DNA of 64,000 nt from Sphingomonas sp. (GTDB lineage Bacteria; Pseudomonadota; Alphaproteobacteria; Sphingomonadales; Sphingomonadaceae). The position numbers and the translations under genes are program-made. The stretch spans positions 434,001-498,000 of the forward strand of contig NZ_JAFKLZ010000002.1 of NCBI RefSeq assembly GCF_017304615.1, written 5' to 3'. How positions within the stretch are numbered: the stretch's first letter is position 1; each line of letters begins with the position of its first letter. The notes under the pieces were generated by a model. That model saw only the letters and a list, made by a program, of their open reading frames with translations, was not told the DNA's origin and ran no database searches. Below, one piece after another: positions 1-9,074 of this stretch.

Positions 1-764
1 AGAAGATGCAGCTCACCTATTCGGTGCGGAACACGCATCGCGCGGTCGGCACGCGGCTTTCGTCGGAAATCACGCGGACGTTCGGGATGAACAAGCTCGC
101 CGACGGCCATGTCACCGTCCGGCTGCGCGGATCGGCGGGACAAAGCCTGGGCGCGTTCCTGTGCAAGGGGGTGACCCTGGAAGTGTTCGGCGACGCGAAC
201 GATTATGTGGGCAAGGGGCTGTCGGGCGGTACGATCGTCGTGCGCCCGGTCGTGTCGTCGCCCCTCAGATCCCAGGAAAACACGATCATCGGCAACACCG
301 TCCTCTATGGCGCGACCAGCGGGCGGCTGTTCGCGGCGGGACAGGCGGGCGAGCGGTTCGCAGTGCGCAATTCGGGCGCGACGGTGGTGGTCGAAGGATG
401 TGGCGCGAACGGCTGCGAATATATGACCAACGGCATTGCGGTCGTGCTCGGCGCGGTCGGCGCCAATTTCGGCGCGGGCATGACCGGCGGGATGGCGTTC
501 GTCTATGACGCGAGCAAGAGCTTCGAACGCCGCGCCAACGGCGAATCGATCCTGTGGCAGCGGCTGGCCTCGGCGCATTGGGAGGCGGTGTTGAAGAATT
601 TGGTCCGGGCGCACGCCGTCGCGACCGACAGCGCCTGGTCGCAATCGTTGCTCGACGACTGGGATCGCACGCGTGAGGCGTTCTGGCAGGTGGTGCCCAA
701 GGAAATGGTCGGACGAATGGCGCACCCGCTCGACGACAGCGAGGTGCTGGTCGCGGCGGAGTAG
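1..764 (+). CDS. gltB: Glutamate synthase large subunit, C-terminal fragment (cut by window edge)
   Basis: This is the C-terminal part, about 250 residues, of the large subunit of NADPH-dependent glutamate synthase, which makes glutamate from glutamine and 2-oxoglutarate. The visible part is the GXGXG beta-helix domain: repeated glycine-rich turns such as GSAGQSLGAF, GKGLSGGTIVV and GANFGAGMTGGMAFVYD. The full protein is about 1,500 residues in this family, so most of the gene lies upstream of base 1. The frame is open through the window edge, so the Met at base 6 is internal. The small subunit gene gltD does not follow; the next genes are unrelated. The stop codon is at 762-764. Confidence 0.93.
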   Translation, partial: KMQLTYSVRNTHRAVGTRLSSEITRTFGMNKLADGHVTVRLRGSAGQSLGAFLCKGVTLEVFGDANDYVGKGLSGGTIVVRPVVSSPLRSQENTIIGNTVLYGATSGRLFAAGQAGERFAVRNSGATVVVEGCGANGCEYMTNGIAVVLGAVGANFGAGMTGGMAFVYDASKSFERRANGESILWQRLASAHWEAVLKNLVRAHAVATDSAWSQSLLDDWDRTREAFWQVVPKEMVGRMAHPLDDSEVLVAAE

Positions 765-830
765 ACACTTCAAATCGCGGGAGCAAAGTGGTATGGGACG
801 GTGTTACCGATAATCGATCGGATGTGTGCC

Positions 831-1247
831 ATGCGTAAGATTACCCTGTTTCTTCTCGCCGCGACTGTGGCGACTCCCGCTCTCGCTCGCGATCGTTACG
901 ACGCCCCGCCGCCGCGCGACGACGTGCGCGCCACCGCTCGCGCGTTGAGCGATCCGCGCGTGCAGGCCGGTGTCGCGGTGCTGCTTGACCAGCTCACGAC
1001 CGCCGTGCTCGACACGCGCGTCGGCCCGCTCGCCGATCTTGCGCCCGATTCGGACATCCGCCCCGATGACACGGTCGGTTCGGTGCAGGCGCGTCGCGAT
1101 CCCGCGTTCCGCAACAAGCTCCGCATGGGCACCGTCGGCGCCGTAGCGGTCGCCGGCCGCGCCGCGAGCGATGCCGCGGCGATGACCGATTCGATCGACG
1201 CCACCGCCGCCCGGCTGCAGCGGATTATCGACTCCTATCGCCGCTGA
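831..1247 (+). CDS. Hypothetical exported protein
   Basis: Protein of 138 residues of unknown function. The first 19 or so residues (MRKITLFLLAATVATPALA) look like a Sec signal peptide with an Ala-x-Ala cleavage site, so it is probably periplasmic. The mature part has alternating polar and Ala-rich stretches and no cysteines, and is predicted by eye to be helical near the C-terminus (DSIDATAARLQRIIDSY). The frame is open back to a GTG at 801, with another ATG at 822; ATG 831 was chosen because it puts the signal peptide at the N-terminus. No clear ribosome binding site decides between them. No family recognised. Confidence 0.7.
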   Translation: MRKITLFLLAATVATPALARDRYDAPPPRDDVRATARALSDPRVQAGVAVLLDQLTTAVLDTRVGPLADLAPDSDIRPDDTVGSVQARRDPAFRNKLRMGTVGAVAVAGRAASDAAAMTDSIDATAARLQRIIDSYRR

Positions 1248-1288
1248 CCGGGTTGCCGCCTCACCCCGGCGCTCGCTAGGGTGAGGTC

Positions 1289-1960
1289 ATGTGGCAGCTT
1301 TATCAATTCCCGCTCTGTCCCTTCTCGCGCAAGGTCCGGCTGCTGCTGGGCGAGAAGGGTGTCGGCTACACGCTGATGCGCGAAAATCCTTGGGAGCGGC
1401 GCGACGAGTTCATCGACATGAACCCGGCGGGGCAGACCCCGGTCATCGCCGACCCCGAGCGCGACGTCCGCCTGATCGATTCGCTCGTCATCTGCGAATA
1501 TTTCGACGAGACGGTCGACAAGGCGCAGATGATCAACGGCACCGCGGCGCAGCGGGCGGAAATCCGGCGGCTGTCGACCTGGTTCGACACCTTCTTCTAC
1601 CGCGACGTGACCGAGAAACTGCTCGGCGAGCGGATGATCAAGCGGATCGTCACCAAGCAGGGACCCGACGCCAAGGTGCTGCGCGAGGCGATGAAGTCGG
1701 CGGTCGAATATCTCGACTACACCGATTACCTGCTAGGGCGGCACAACTGGATGGCGGGGTCGACGCTCAGCCTCGCCGATCTTGCCGCGGCGGCGCAGAT
1801 TTCGGTCGCGGACTATCTCGGCGGAATAGACTGGAAGAGCCACGAGGAAACCGCGCGCTGGTATTCGGGGATGAAGTCGAGGCCCAGCTTCCGCCCTTTA
1901 TTGAGTGAGCGGATGGAAGGGATACCGGCCGCACCCCACTATGACGACGTGAACTTCTGA
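1289..1960 (+). CDS. Glutathione S-transferase family protein
   Basis: Cytosolic glutathione transferase of 223 residues. The N-terminal thioredoxin-like domain has a CPFS motif at residues 10-13 (a cysteine or serine at this place activates glutathione), the NPAGQTPVI segment with the cis-proline, and DSLVICEYFDE, where the Asp-Ser pair usually binds the gamma-glutamyl part. The helical C-terminal domain includes LSLADLAAAAQ, the usual N-capping region. Substrate cannot be told from sequence. It ends one base before csaA starts, so the two are probably co-transcribed. Confidence 0.9.
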   Translation: MWQLYQFPLCPFSRKVRLLLGEKGVGYTLMRENPWERRDEFIDMNPAGQTPVIADPERDVRLIDSLVICEYFDETVDKAQMINGTAAQRAEIRRLSTWFDTFFYRDVTEKLLGERMIKRIVTKQGPDAKVLREAMKSAVEYLDYTDYLLGRHNWMAGSTLSLADLAAAAQISVADYLGGIDWKSHEETARWYSGMKSRPSFRPLLSERMEGIPAAPHYDDVNF

Positions 1961-1961
1961 C

Positions 1962-2333
1962 ATGCATGTGACGCACGACGCGGGCGCGCCGGCGGCGAAG
2001 CCGATCGGCTTCGACGATTTCCTGAAGGTCGACATCCGTGTCGGGACGATCGTTTCGGCGGAGCCGTTTCCAGAGGCCCGCAAGCCCGCCTACAAGCTCA
2101 GCGTGGATTTCGGCGAGCCGATCGGCGTCAAGCGATCCTCGGCCCAGATCACCGAGCATTACACCCCTGAGGAACTGGTGGGGCGTCAGGTTGCGGCGGT
2201 GGTCAATTTCCCGCCACGCCAGATCGGGCCGATGAGGTCGGAGGTGCTGACGCTCGGATTTCCCGATGCCGACGGCAAGGTGGTGCTGATCGCGCCGAGC
2301 GAAGCAGTGCCAAATGGCGGTCGGCTGTTTTAA
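1962..2333 (+). CDS. csaA: CsaA-type tRNA-binding protein
   Basis: Small protein of 123 residues made almost wholly of the OB-fold tRNA-binding domain (EMAP/Trbp111 type). Typical signatures are DIRVGTIVSAEPFPEARKPAY near residue 24 and the C-terminal VNFPPRQIGPMRSEVLTLGF. CsaA proteins are homodimers that bind tRNA and have been linked to protein export and chaperone activity in Bacillus; the role in alphaproteobacteria is unclear. The start ATG lies one base after the stop of the glutathione transferase gene, which suggests translational coupling. Confidence 0.92.
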   Translation: MHVTHDAGAPAAKPIGFDDFLKVDIRVGTIVSAEPFPEARKPAYKLSVDFGEPIGVKRSSAQITEHYTPEELVGRQVAAVVNFPPRQIGPMRSEVLTLGFPDADGKVVLIAPSEAVPNGGRLF

Positions 2334-2342
2334 GGACAAGCG

Positions 2343-2837
2343 TCAGAAGAGGCGCCCGCGGACGACCAGGAGGCCGAGGGCGATCACCGATAGCCAGGCC
2401 AGCACCGACAGTACCACGATCACCAGCAACCGGACGGGAATCGGCAATTTCCTGACCGGGCGCTCGTCCGAATTCGCGTCGACGGGCACCGGACCCCAGG
2501 GTCCGACCCGGGGCAGCGCCACCGGCGCGGTCGATGGCGCACCGAGCGCTCGGTCGAGCGCTGCCTTCGACAACGGCTGAACGAACGCGCAACCGCACAC
2601 CCCGCCATCGCACCAGATAACGACGGCCCGTTGCATGCCGATACCCGCCAGTCCCAGCCCGATCTCGACACCCACGGCGAGATCGGTCGCAGTCAGCACG
2701 CGAAAGCCGCTGGCCGACAAATCCTCGACCATCACGTCGAGCGGCACATGCTCCGGGTCGCGCAACGTGGCGTCCAGCCCGACGCGGAAACGCTCCGCCG
2801 CCCGAGCGTCCCGATACAATTGCGCAGCCAATGCCAT
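2343..2837 (-). CDS. PilZ domain protein with C-terminal membrane anchor
   Basis: Protein of 164 residues. The N-terminal half is a PilZ domain with both c-di-GMP-binding signatures in place: RxxxR at residues 12-16 and DxSxxG at 39-44. A proline-rich linker follows, then one hydrophobic segment near the C-terminus (VRLLVIVVLSVLAWLSVIAL), so the domain is tethered to the inner membrane with a very short tail. It probably works as a c-di-GMP receptor, but its partner is not visible nearby. It is convergent with csaA, with nine bases between the stops. Confidence 0.85.
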   Translation of the reverse strand: MALAAQLYRDARAAERFRVGLDATLRDPEHVPLDVMVEDLSASGFRVLTATDLAVGVEIGLGLAGIGMQRAVVIWCDGGVCGCAFVQPLSKAALDRALGAPSTAPVALPRVGPWGPVPVDANSDERPVRKLPIPVRLLVIVVLSVLAWLSVIALGLLVVRGRLF

Positions 2838-2958
2838 GTTTGATCCGTCTCTCGTTCGAAAACGACGGATTGCCGCGGGACCTTACCGATTGGTTAAGGC
2901 GCCCCGGATTCGACAAAATAAGCTACTTTTCGGCAATGGTTTAGCGACGTCCGATCGC

Positions 2959-5559
2959 CTAGCCGTCGAGACTCTTCGACGCTTGTTCGAACATATCCTT
3001 CGACAGGCCGGGTGTCGCGAGTATCCGTTCCAGTTCCGCCACCATCAGCCGCGCGCGGCCTTCATCGAACCGGCGCCACCGGCCGAGCGGCGGTAGCAAC
3101 TTGGCGGCGGTCTGGGGGTTTAGCTTGTCGAGCGCGATCAAATGGTCGGCGAGGAAGCGATAACCGGCCCCGCCCGCCATGTGGAACGCGCGCTGGTTGA
3201 CGCCGAACGCCCCGACCAATGACCGCGCGCGATTGGGGTTGGCCAGGCTGAAATCGGGATGCCGCGCGAGCTCCGCGACCACCATGGGCGTATCGTCGCG
3301 CATCGACAGCGCCTGCGTCTGGAACCATTTGTCGAGCACCAGCGCATCGCCCGAATAGCGATTGTAGAAGATGTCGAGCGCCGCGACGCGCTTGTCCGAA
3401 TTGCCATTGACCAATGTCGTCAGCGCGCCCTGGCGGTCGGTCATGTTGTCCGCAGCCTCGAACTGCGCGAACGCGATGTCGGCGGCATCCGATCCCCCGC
3501 TCGCGGCGATATAGCCGAGCGCGACGGTGCGCATCCGGCGCGCGGCCTTGGCCGGGGGCGAATAGACGAATGCGTCGGCCTGACTCGAATCGGCATAGGC
3601 CGAGCGCCACAGGTCGGCGAGGCTCTTGCCCAAGTCTTGGCGCAACGCTTCCCGCGCGCGGAAGACGGATTCGGGATCGACGACCGCCAACTGGTCGCCG
3701 ATGAAGCTGTCCGACGGCAATAGCACCGCTTCGGCGACGAACGCGCGGTCGAGCGACGGATCCTCCAGCGTCCGGCGCACCGCCTCGATCACCGGCGCAT
3801 GGGCGGCGCGTCCCGCCGTCACCGACGCGACCAGCGTGTCGAGCATCAATTGCTGCATCGCCTCGTAGCGCGCGAACGGATCGTCATCATGCGCCGACAG
3901 GAATTTGAGGTCGTCGGGCGACCGGTCGCTTTCGATGATGACGGGCGCGGAAAAGCCGCGATTGATCGACAGGACAGGGCGTTCGGTAAGGCCGTCGAAC
4001 ATGATCTCCGATTGAGCGCGATCGAACATGTAGAGCTGCTCGTCGCCCAACGCCCTGCCGGTCTCGCCACCGAACAGCTTGAGCTTGAGCGGCAGGACGA
4101 ACGGCTCCTTTTCGGGCTGGCCCGGAGTCGGTGGGGTGCGTTGGGCTAGGCGAAGCGTGGCACGGCCCGACCCGGTCTCGTGGTCGATCGCGGCCGATAC
4201 GCGCGGCGTGCCCGCCTGCGAATACCATCGCCGGAACTGGGTCAGGTCGACCCCGCCGCCGAATTCCATGCAGCGGACGAAATCGTCGCACGTCGCCGCC
4301 GTCCCGTCATAGCGGTCGAAATAGAGATCGGTGCCGGCGCGGAAACCCTCGGCGCCCAGAATGGTCGCCATCATGCGGATCACCTCGGCGCCCTTATTGT
4401 AGATCGTCGCCGTGTAGAAATTGCTGATCTCGATATAGGAATCGGGGCGGATCGGGTGCGCGAGCGGGCCGGCGTCCTCCGGGAATTGCGACGCGCGCAA
4501 CGTGCGGACATCCTCGATCCGCTTGACCGCGGCCGATCCCTGGTCGGCGGAGAAACCCTGGTCCCGAAAGACGGTGAAGCCTTCTTTCAAGCTCAGCTGG
4601 AACCAGTCGCGACACGTCACGCGATTGCCCGACCAGTTGTGGAAATATTCGTGCGCGACCACCGCGGCGATCGCGTCATAGTCATAGTCGGTCGCCGTGT
4701 CGGGGTTGGCGAGGATGTAGCGGCTGTTGAAGATGTTCAGCCCCTTATTCTCCATCGCCCCGAAGTTGAAATCGTCGACCGCGACGATGTTGAAGACGTC
4801 GAGATCGTATTCGCGGCCATAAACGCGCTCGTCCCACGCCATCGCGGTCTTGAGCGCGTCGAGCGCGTGTTCCGTGCGCGGCAAGTCGCTTTCGCGCACC
4901 CAGATGCCGAGCTCCACTTCGCGCCCGGACATCGTCGTGAACGTGGCGCGGTTCACGGCCAAATCGCCCGCCACTAGCGCAAACAGATAGGACGGCTTGG
5001 GAAACGGGTCGCGCCATTCGGCCCAGTGCCTGCCGTCGCCCAAGTCGCCCGAAGCGATCGGATCGCCGTTCGCCAGCAGCACCGGGAAACGCTTCCTGTC
5101 CGCCGTCATCTTCACCGAATAGCGCGCCAGCACATCGGGCCGGTCAGGGAAGAACGTGATGCGGCGGAACCCCTCCGCCTCGCATTGCGTGCACAGATTC
5201 CCGCCAGACGCGTACAGCCCCATCAACTGCGTGTTGCGGTCGGGGTGGATCACAACCTCGGTCTCGACGCGATGCTCGCCGCCGGGCAAGTCGATCTCCA
5301 GCGTATCGCCATCCATCCGCCAGTCGTTATGCGGAACGCCGTCGACCAGTACCCTGACCGGCGCCTGCCCGTCGCCGTCGAGCCGAAGCGGGTGATCGTG
5401 CGCCCCGTCCCGCACGACATCGAGCATCGCCGTCACGCGGGTCGCCGCCGGATCGAGATCGAAATCGAGCGCAATGTCGGGGACCAGCCAATCGGGCGGC
5501 CGGTAATCCTCACGCCTGGTGATAGCGGGTGCGGCGAGAGCGGACTGGGCGTCGATCAT
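2959..5559 (-). CDS. pepN: Aminopeptidase N (M1 family zinc metallopeptidase)
   Basis: Protein of 866 residues that removes N-terminal amino acids from peptides in the cytoplasm. It has the M1 hallmarks: the substrate-binding GAMEN motif within FNFGAMENKGLNIFNS, and the zinc site HEYFHNWSGNRVTCRDW (HExxH with the third Glu ligand in LKEGFTVF downstream). Length matches proteobacterial PepN (about 870). The frame is open 12 codons further upstream, but Met at 5559 gives the usual N-terminus beginning MIDAQSALAAPAITRREDY. It is divergent from the M28 peptidase gene, with a dyad-bearing intergenic region of 108 bases. Confidence 0.96.
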   Translation of the reverse strand: MIDAQSALAAPAITRREDYRPPDWLVPDIALDFDLDPAATRVTAMLDVVRDGAHDHPLRLDGDGQAPVRVLVDGVPHNDWRMDGDTLEIDLPGGEHRVETEVVIHPDRNTQLMGLYASGGNLCTQCEAEGFRRITFFPDRPDVLARYSVKMTADRKRFPVLLANGDPIASGDLGDGRHWAEWRDPFPKPSYLFALVAGDLAVNRATFTTMSGREVELGIWVRESDLPRTEHALDALKTAMAWDERVYGREYDLDVFNIVAVDDFNFGAMENKGLNIFNSRYILANPDTATDYDYDAIAAVVAHEYFHNWSGNRVTCRDWFQLSLKEGFTVFRDQGFSADQGSAAVKRIEDVRTLRASQFPEDAGPLAHPIRPDSYIEISNFYTATIYNKGAEVIRMMATILGAEGFRAGTDLYFDRYDGTAATCDDFVRCMEFGGGVDLTQFRRWYSQAGTPRVSAAIDHETGSGRATLRLAQRTPPTPGQPEKEPFVLPLKLKLFGGETGRALGDEQLYMFDRAQSEIMFDGLTERPVLSINRGFSAPVIIESDRSPDDLKFLSAHDDDPFARYEAMQQLMLDTLVASVTAGRAAHAPVIEAVRRTLEDPSLDRAFVAEAVLLPSDSFIGDQLAVVDPESVFRAREALRQDLGKSLADLWRSAYADSSQADAFVYSPPAKAARRMRTVALGYIAASGGSDAADIAFAQFEAADNMTDRQGALTTLVNGNSDKRVAALDIFYNRYSGDALVLDKWFQTQALSMRDDTPMVVAELARHPDFSLANPNRARSLVGAFGVNQRAFHMAGGAGYRFLADHLIALDKLNPQTAAKLLPPLGRWRRFDEGRARLMVAELERILATPGLSKDMFEQASKSLDG

Positions 5560-5592
5560 TCGAATTCCACGATGCGGTGCGACTGGCTGTCG

Positions 5593-5610
5593 CACTGTTA
5601 CAATACAGTG
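5593..5610. promoter_or_regulatory. Perfect dyad in the pepN/M28 divergent promoter region
   Basis: The sequence CACTGT-TACAAT-ACAGTG is a perfect inverted repeat with 6-base arms and a 6-base AT-rich centre. It sits in the middle of the region between two divergent peptidase genes, 34 bases from the pepN start and 58 from the M28 start. The position suggests an operator for both, but no known regulator box was recognised. Confidence 0.4.
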
Positions 5611-5667
5611 TTGCCAAGGTTTCAGGCCGTGCTACGCCGCCGGTCGAGGACAGCCAAGAGGAAAGCC

Positions 5668-7362
5668 ATGTTCAAACTGATCGGCGCCGCCGCTCTGACC
5701 GTCGTCGCGGGCGCCGCAATCGCACAAACCGACAAGACCCCAGCCGCCCCGCCGCAGAAGGAATCGGTGGCCAGCGTCAACGCGCGCGTCATGGCCCCCC
5801 TCCCCGCCGACCAGGCGGCGATGAAGGCGCATGTCCTGTTCCTGGCGTCGGACGCGATGCGCGGACGTGAGGCGGGCAGCCCCGAATTCGACATCGCCGC
5901 GCAATATGTCGCTGCGCAATTCTACGCCGCCGGATTGCGGCCGGGCGGAGAGGATGGCGGCTACCTGCAAAAGGTGCCGCTGGTCGGCTACAAGCTCGCC
6001 GACAAGGGCAGCTTCGTGTGGACGCCCGCCGAGGGCAAGGCCGCCGCGCCGCAGACATTGGTGTTCGGTGAGGATTTCTCGCCCGCGCCCAACGCCGGCA
6101 AGACCGAAACCAGCATCAGTGCCCCGGTCGTGTTCGTCGGCTACGGCATCGTCGCGCCCGACTACAAGCGCGACGACTACAAGGGCGTCGACGTGAAGGG
6201 AAAGATCGTCGCCTTCGTTGGCGGCGCGCCCAAGGGCTATGACGGCGAGGAACGCGCCTTCTTCTCGAGCAGCGGGACCAAGGCGGCGATCGCGTTCCAG
6301 CACGGGGCGGTCGGCGCGATCCAGATCGAAAGCCCCCGCGTCGGTCGGGGGTCGCTGCCTTTCGCCGTGACGATGCGTACCTGGGACCGCGAGCGCGTCA
6401 CGTGGTCACGGTCGGACGGCAGTGGCAAGAATGACGGCATCCCGATCCTCGGCACCATCTCCATGAAGGGCGCGACCAAGCTGTTCGCCGGCGCGAAGAT
6501 GTCGTCGGACGACGTGAAGAAGGCCGCCGACAGCGACGACGCCAAATTCACGCCCTTCATGCTCAAGGGCAATCTGTCGGTCGCGACCAAGACCGTGATG
6601 CGCCCGATGCCGTCGTCCAACGTGATCGGCATCATCCCCGGCGCCGACCCCAAGCTGAAGGGTGAAGTCGTCATCCTGTCCGCACACCTCGACCATATCG
6701 GCGTGGGACGGCCCGACAAGACCGGCGACACAATCAACAATGGCGCGGAGGACAATGCGATCGGGATCGCCAGCCTGATCGAGGAAGCCAAGCGTTTCAC
6801 CGCGTCCGGCAAGCCGCCGCGTCGCACCATCATGTTCCTGGCGGTGACGGCGGAGGAAAAGGGGCTGATCGGCTCCGACTATTTCGCCAACAACCCGACC
6901 GTGCCGCTCAAGTCGATTGTCGCCGACGTCAATCTCGACATGCCGCTGATCACCTACAAGTTCGAGGACATGGTGGTGTTCGGCGCGCCGCGATCGACAT
7001 TGGGATCGATCGTGCAGAAGGCGGTCGAGAGCGTCGGGGTCGGCCTCGCGCCCGATCCGATGCCCGACGAAGGGCTGTTCGTCCGATCCGATCATTTCCG
7101 CTTCGTGCAGAAGGGCATTCCCTCGGTGTTCCTGTGGCCTGGCTACAAGGGCGCGGGCAAGGCGGCGTGGGAGGACTTCATGAAGAACCACTACCACCAG
7201 CCATCGGACGAGATCGGCCTGCCGCTCGACTGGGAGCAGGGGATGCGGTTCGTGACGGTCAACTATACGATCGCGCGCGAAATAGCCGATGGCGACGATC
7301 GCCCGCGCTGGAACAAGGGCGATTATTTCGGGACGGTGTTTGGGGGGTATGGCGCGAAGTGA
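5668..7362 (+). CDS. M28 family zinc peptidase, exported
   Basis: Protein of 564 residues with a Sec signal peptide (MFKLIGAAALTVVAGAAIAQ). The C-terminal half is an M28 di-zinc peptidase domain: HLDHIGVG (first His and Asp ligands), GAEDNAIGIASLIE (bridging Asp) and EEKGLIGS (catalytic Glu pair). A protease-associated (PA) domain with VKGKIVAFVGG lies ahead of it, around residues 150-260. It probably degrades peptides in the periplasm. The start at 5668 is supported by the purine-rich AAGAGGAAAGCC just upstream and by the signal peptide; the frame is open far upstream but that part is antisense to pepN. It overlaps the next gene by 14 bases. Confidence 0.93.
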   Translation: MFKLIGAAALTVVAGAAIAQTDKTPAAPPQKESVASVNARVMAPLPADQAAMKAHVLFLASDAMRGREAGSPEFDIAAQYVAAQFYAAGLRPGGEDGGYLQKVPLVGYKLADKGSFVWTPAEGKAAAPQTLVFGEDFSPAPNAGKTETSISAPVVFVGYGIVAPDYKRDDYKGVDVKGKIVAFVGGAPKGYDGEERAFFSSSGTKAAIAFQHGAVGAIQIESPRVGRGSLPFAVTMRTWDRERVTWSRSDGSGKNDGIPILGTISMKGATKLFAGAKMSSDDVKKAADSDDAKFTPFMLKGNLSVATKTVMRPMPSSNVIGIIPGADPKLKGEVVILSAHLDHIGVGRPDKTGDTINNGAEDNAIGIASLIEEAKRFTASGKPPRRTIMFLAVTAEEKGLIGSDYFANNPTVPLKSIVADVNLDMPLITYKFEDMVVFGAPRSTLGSIVQKAVESVGVGLAPDPMPDEGLFVRSDHFRFVQKGIPSVFLWPGYKGAGKAAWEDFMKNHYHQPSDEIGLPLDWEQGMRFVTVNYTIAREIADGDDRPRWNKGDYFGTVFGGYGAK

Positions 7363-8173
7363 CGGGCGCCTGCTGATCTTCGGGCTGGGCTATGCGGCAA
7401 GCGCCGTCGCGGCTCGGCTCGACGGGTGGCAAGTGTCGGCGACGGGCAGCGCGGGCGACCTCGATTTCGACGATCGCGATGCCGTGATGGCGGCGATCGA
7501 CGCGGCAACGCATATCCTGTCGTCGGTCCCGCCGGGCGAGGACGACCCGGTCCTCGCCACCTATGGCAATCGGCTGAGTGGGAAGTGGCTCGGCTATCTC
7601 TCCTCGACCGGCGTCTATGGAGATACGGGTGGGGCGTGGGTCGATGAAAGCGCGCCGGTCAAGGGGCGGCGGGACGAGCGCAACCGCGCCGACGCGGCCT
7701 GGCTAGCGCTCCGTGCGCGGGTGTTCCGCCTGCCCGGCATTTACGGCCCTGGCCGCTCGCCGCTCGATCGGGTCGCGGCGGGCACGGCGCATCGCACGGG
7801 CATAATGGGGCAAGTGTTCAGCCGCATCCATGTCGACGATCTCGCGCAGGGCGTGATAGCCGGGTTCGACGCGCCGCCAGGGGCCTACAACCTCGCCGAC
7901 GATTGCCCCGCGCCACAGGACGATGTGGTCACCTTTGCTGCCAAACTGCTGGGCATTGCGCCGCCGCCCATCGTGCCGCTGGAGTCCCTCTCACCCGCCG
8001 CCCGCGCCTTCCATGCCGAGAATCGCCGGGTCGCGAACGGCAAGGCGAAGCGCGTGCTCGGCTGGCGGTCCCGCTACGCCGATTACCGCACGGGCCTGCG
8101 CGCCCTCAGGGCGATCACCAATCCCGCTGCCGCCAGTAACGCCCCCGCCACGGCCAGCCCGGACCAGCGATAG
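7349..8173 (+). CDS. SDR/NAD-dependent epimerase-like protein
   Basis: Protein of 274 residues with a Rossmann N-terminus (LLIFGLGYAASAVAARL) of the extended short-chain dehydrogenase kind, SSTGVYGD as the serine strand and FRLPGIYGPGRSPLDRV as the typical substrate-loop motif. The usual YxxxK pair is not obvious, so it may be an atypical, YeeZ-like member. ATG 7349 is preceded by a run of six G as ribosome binding site and overlaps the end of the M28 gene by 14 bases. Its 3' end overlaps the convergent exporter gene by 91 bases. Confidence 0.82.
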   Translation: MARSDGRLLIFGLGYAASAVAARLDGWQVSATGSAGDLDFDDRDAVMAAIDAATHILSSVPPGEDDPVLATYGNRLSGKWLGYLSSTGVYGDTGGAWVDESAPVKGRRDERNRADAAWLALRARVFRLPGIYGPGRSPLDRVAAGTAHRTGIMGQVFSRIHVDDLAQGVIAGFDAPPGAYNLADDCPAPQDDVVTFAAKLLGIAPPPIVPLESLSPAARAFHAENRRVANGKAKRVLGWRSRYADYRTGLRALRAITNPAAASNAPATASPDQR

Positions 8174-9006
8174 CCTTCGAAGATCGTCGACAGCAGCATC
8201 GCGATCACCGGCACGATCACGCTCGAATAGGCCGCCTTGGCCGGGCCGATCGTCCTGAGCACGCCGAAATAGAGCGGAAAGGCGAGCGCTGACGCGAACA
8301 CGCCGAGATAGAGGATGCCGAGCCAATAAGCGCCGCGCATTTCGATCACCGGCGGGCCGACGGTTGCGAGCGCGTAGAGCGCGTCGATCGCCGCGCCGGT
8401 CAGCATCGCGACTGCGAGCAACGACCCCATCGGATAGCGCGCCGCGGTCGGCGTCGCCTGCATTACGTTGGCGGTCGAGGCGGCCAGGATCGCGCACAGC
8501 GTGAAGCCGATCCCCATCAGCACTTGCCCCGGCCCGTGCGGATCGATCCGCGCTTCGTTGACGAACAACAGGACTATCCCGGCCATCGCGATGCTGGCGC
8601 CGATTACCAATTGCCGCCCCAGTTTCTGTCCCAGAAAAATCCGCGCCAGCACGGCGTTCGGCACGAGCAGCAGCGCAAACACGACCGACACCAGGCCCGA
8701 CGTGACATGCTGTTCGGCGCGATAGACGAAGTTGAAGTTCATCGCGAACTGCGCGATCCCCAACACGGCCGCGAACGCCAGCCCGCGCGCGCCGAGCCGG
8801 AAGCTGTCACGCTTCCACAGCGCGTATCCGACCATGCACAGACCGGCGACGAGGAAGCGATAGGTCACCGACCAGCTCGGCGGCACCACGCCAAGCTGGT
8901 CGCGGATCACCAGCCAGGTCGATCCCCAAATCAGCGTGACGATCCCGAACGGAATCAGGATGGCGAGCCGGGTCGATTGCGGCTTGGCTGGCGGTGGCTG
9001 GAGCAC
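8083..9006 (-). CDS. EamA (DMT superfamily) transporter
   Basis: Integral membrane protein of 307 residues with about ten hydrophobic segments in two EamA repeats, each starting with a pattern like LIWGSTWLVIRDQLGVVPP and ending with a positively charged loop. The second repeat includes PLYFGVLRTIGPAKAAYSSVIVPVIAML, a well-conserved EamA stretch. Members export amino acids or other metabolites; substrate cannot be deduced. Start at 9006 gives MLQPPPAKPQSTRL ahead of the first membrane segment. The C-terminal 30 codons overlap the end of the opposing epimerase-like gene. Confidence 0.92.
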   Translation of the reverse strand: MLQPPPAKPQSTRLAILIPFGIVTLIWGSTWLVIRDQLGVVPPSWSVTYRFLVAGLCMVGYALWKRDSFRLGARGLAFAAVLGIAQFAMNFNFVYRAEQHVTSGLVSVVFALLLVPNAVLARIFLGQKLGRQLVIGASIAMAGIVLLFVNEARIDPHGPGQVLMGIGFTLCAILAASTANVMQATPTAARYPMGSLLAVAMLTGAAIDALYALATVGPPVIEMRGAYWLGILYLGVFASALAFPLYFGVLRTIGPAKAAYSSVIVPVIAMLLSTIFEGYRWSGLAVAGALLAAAGLVIALRARRPVR

Positions 9007-9074
9007 GTTTATTGCCTTATCGCGGCGCGACCGCTCGACAACCCCGCTTATGCTTGTGGAATGACAAGCCTAGC

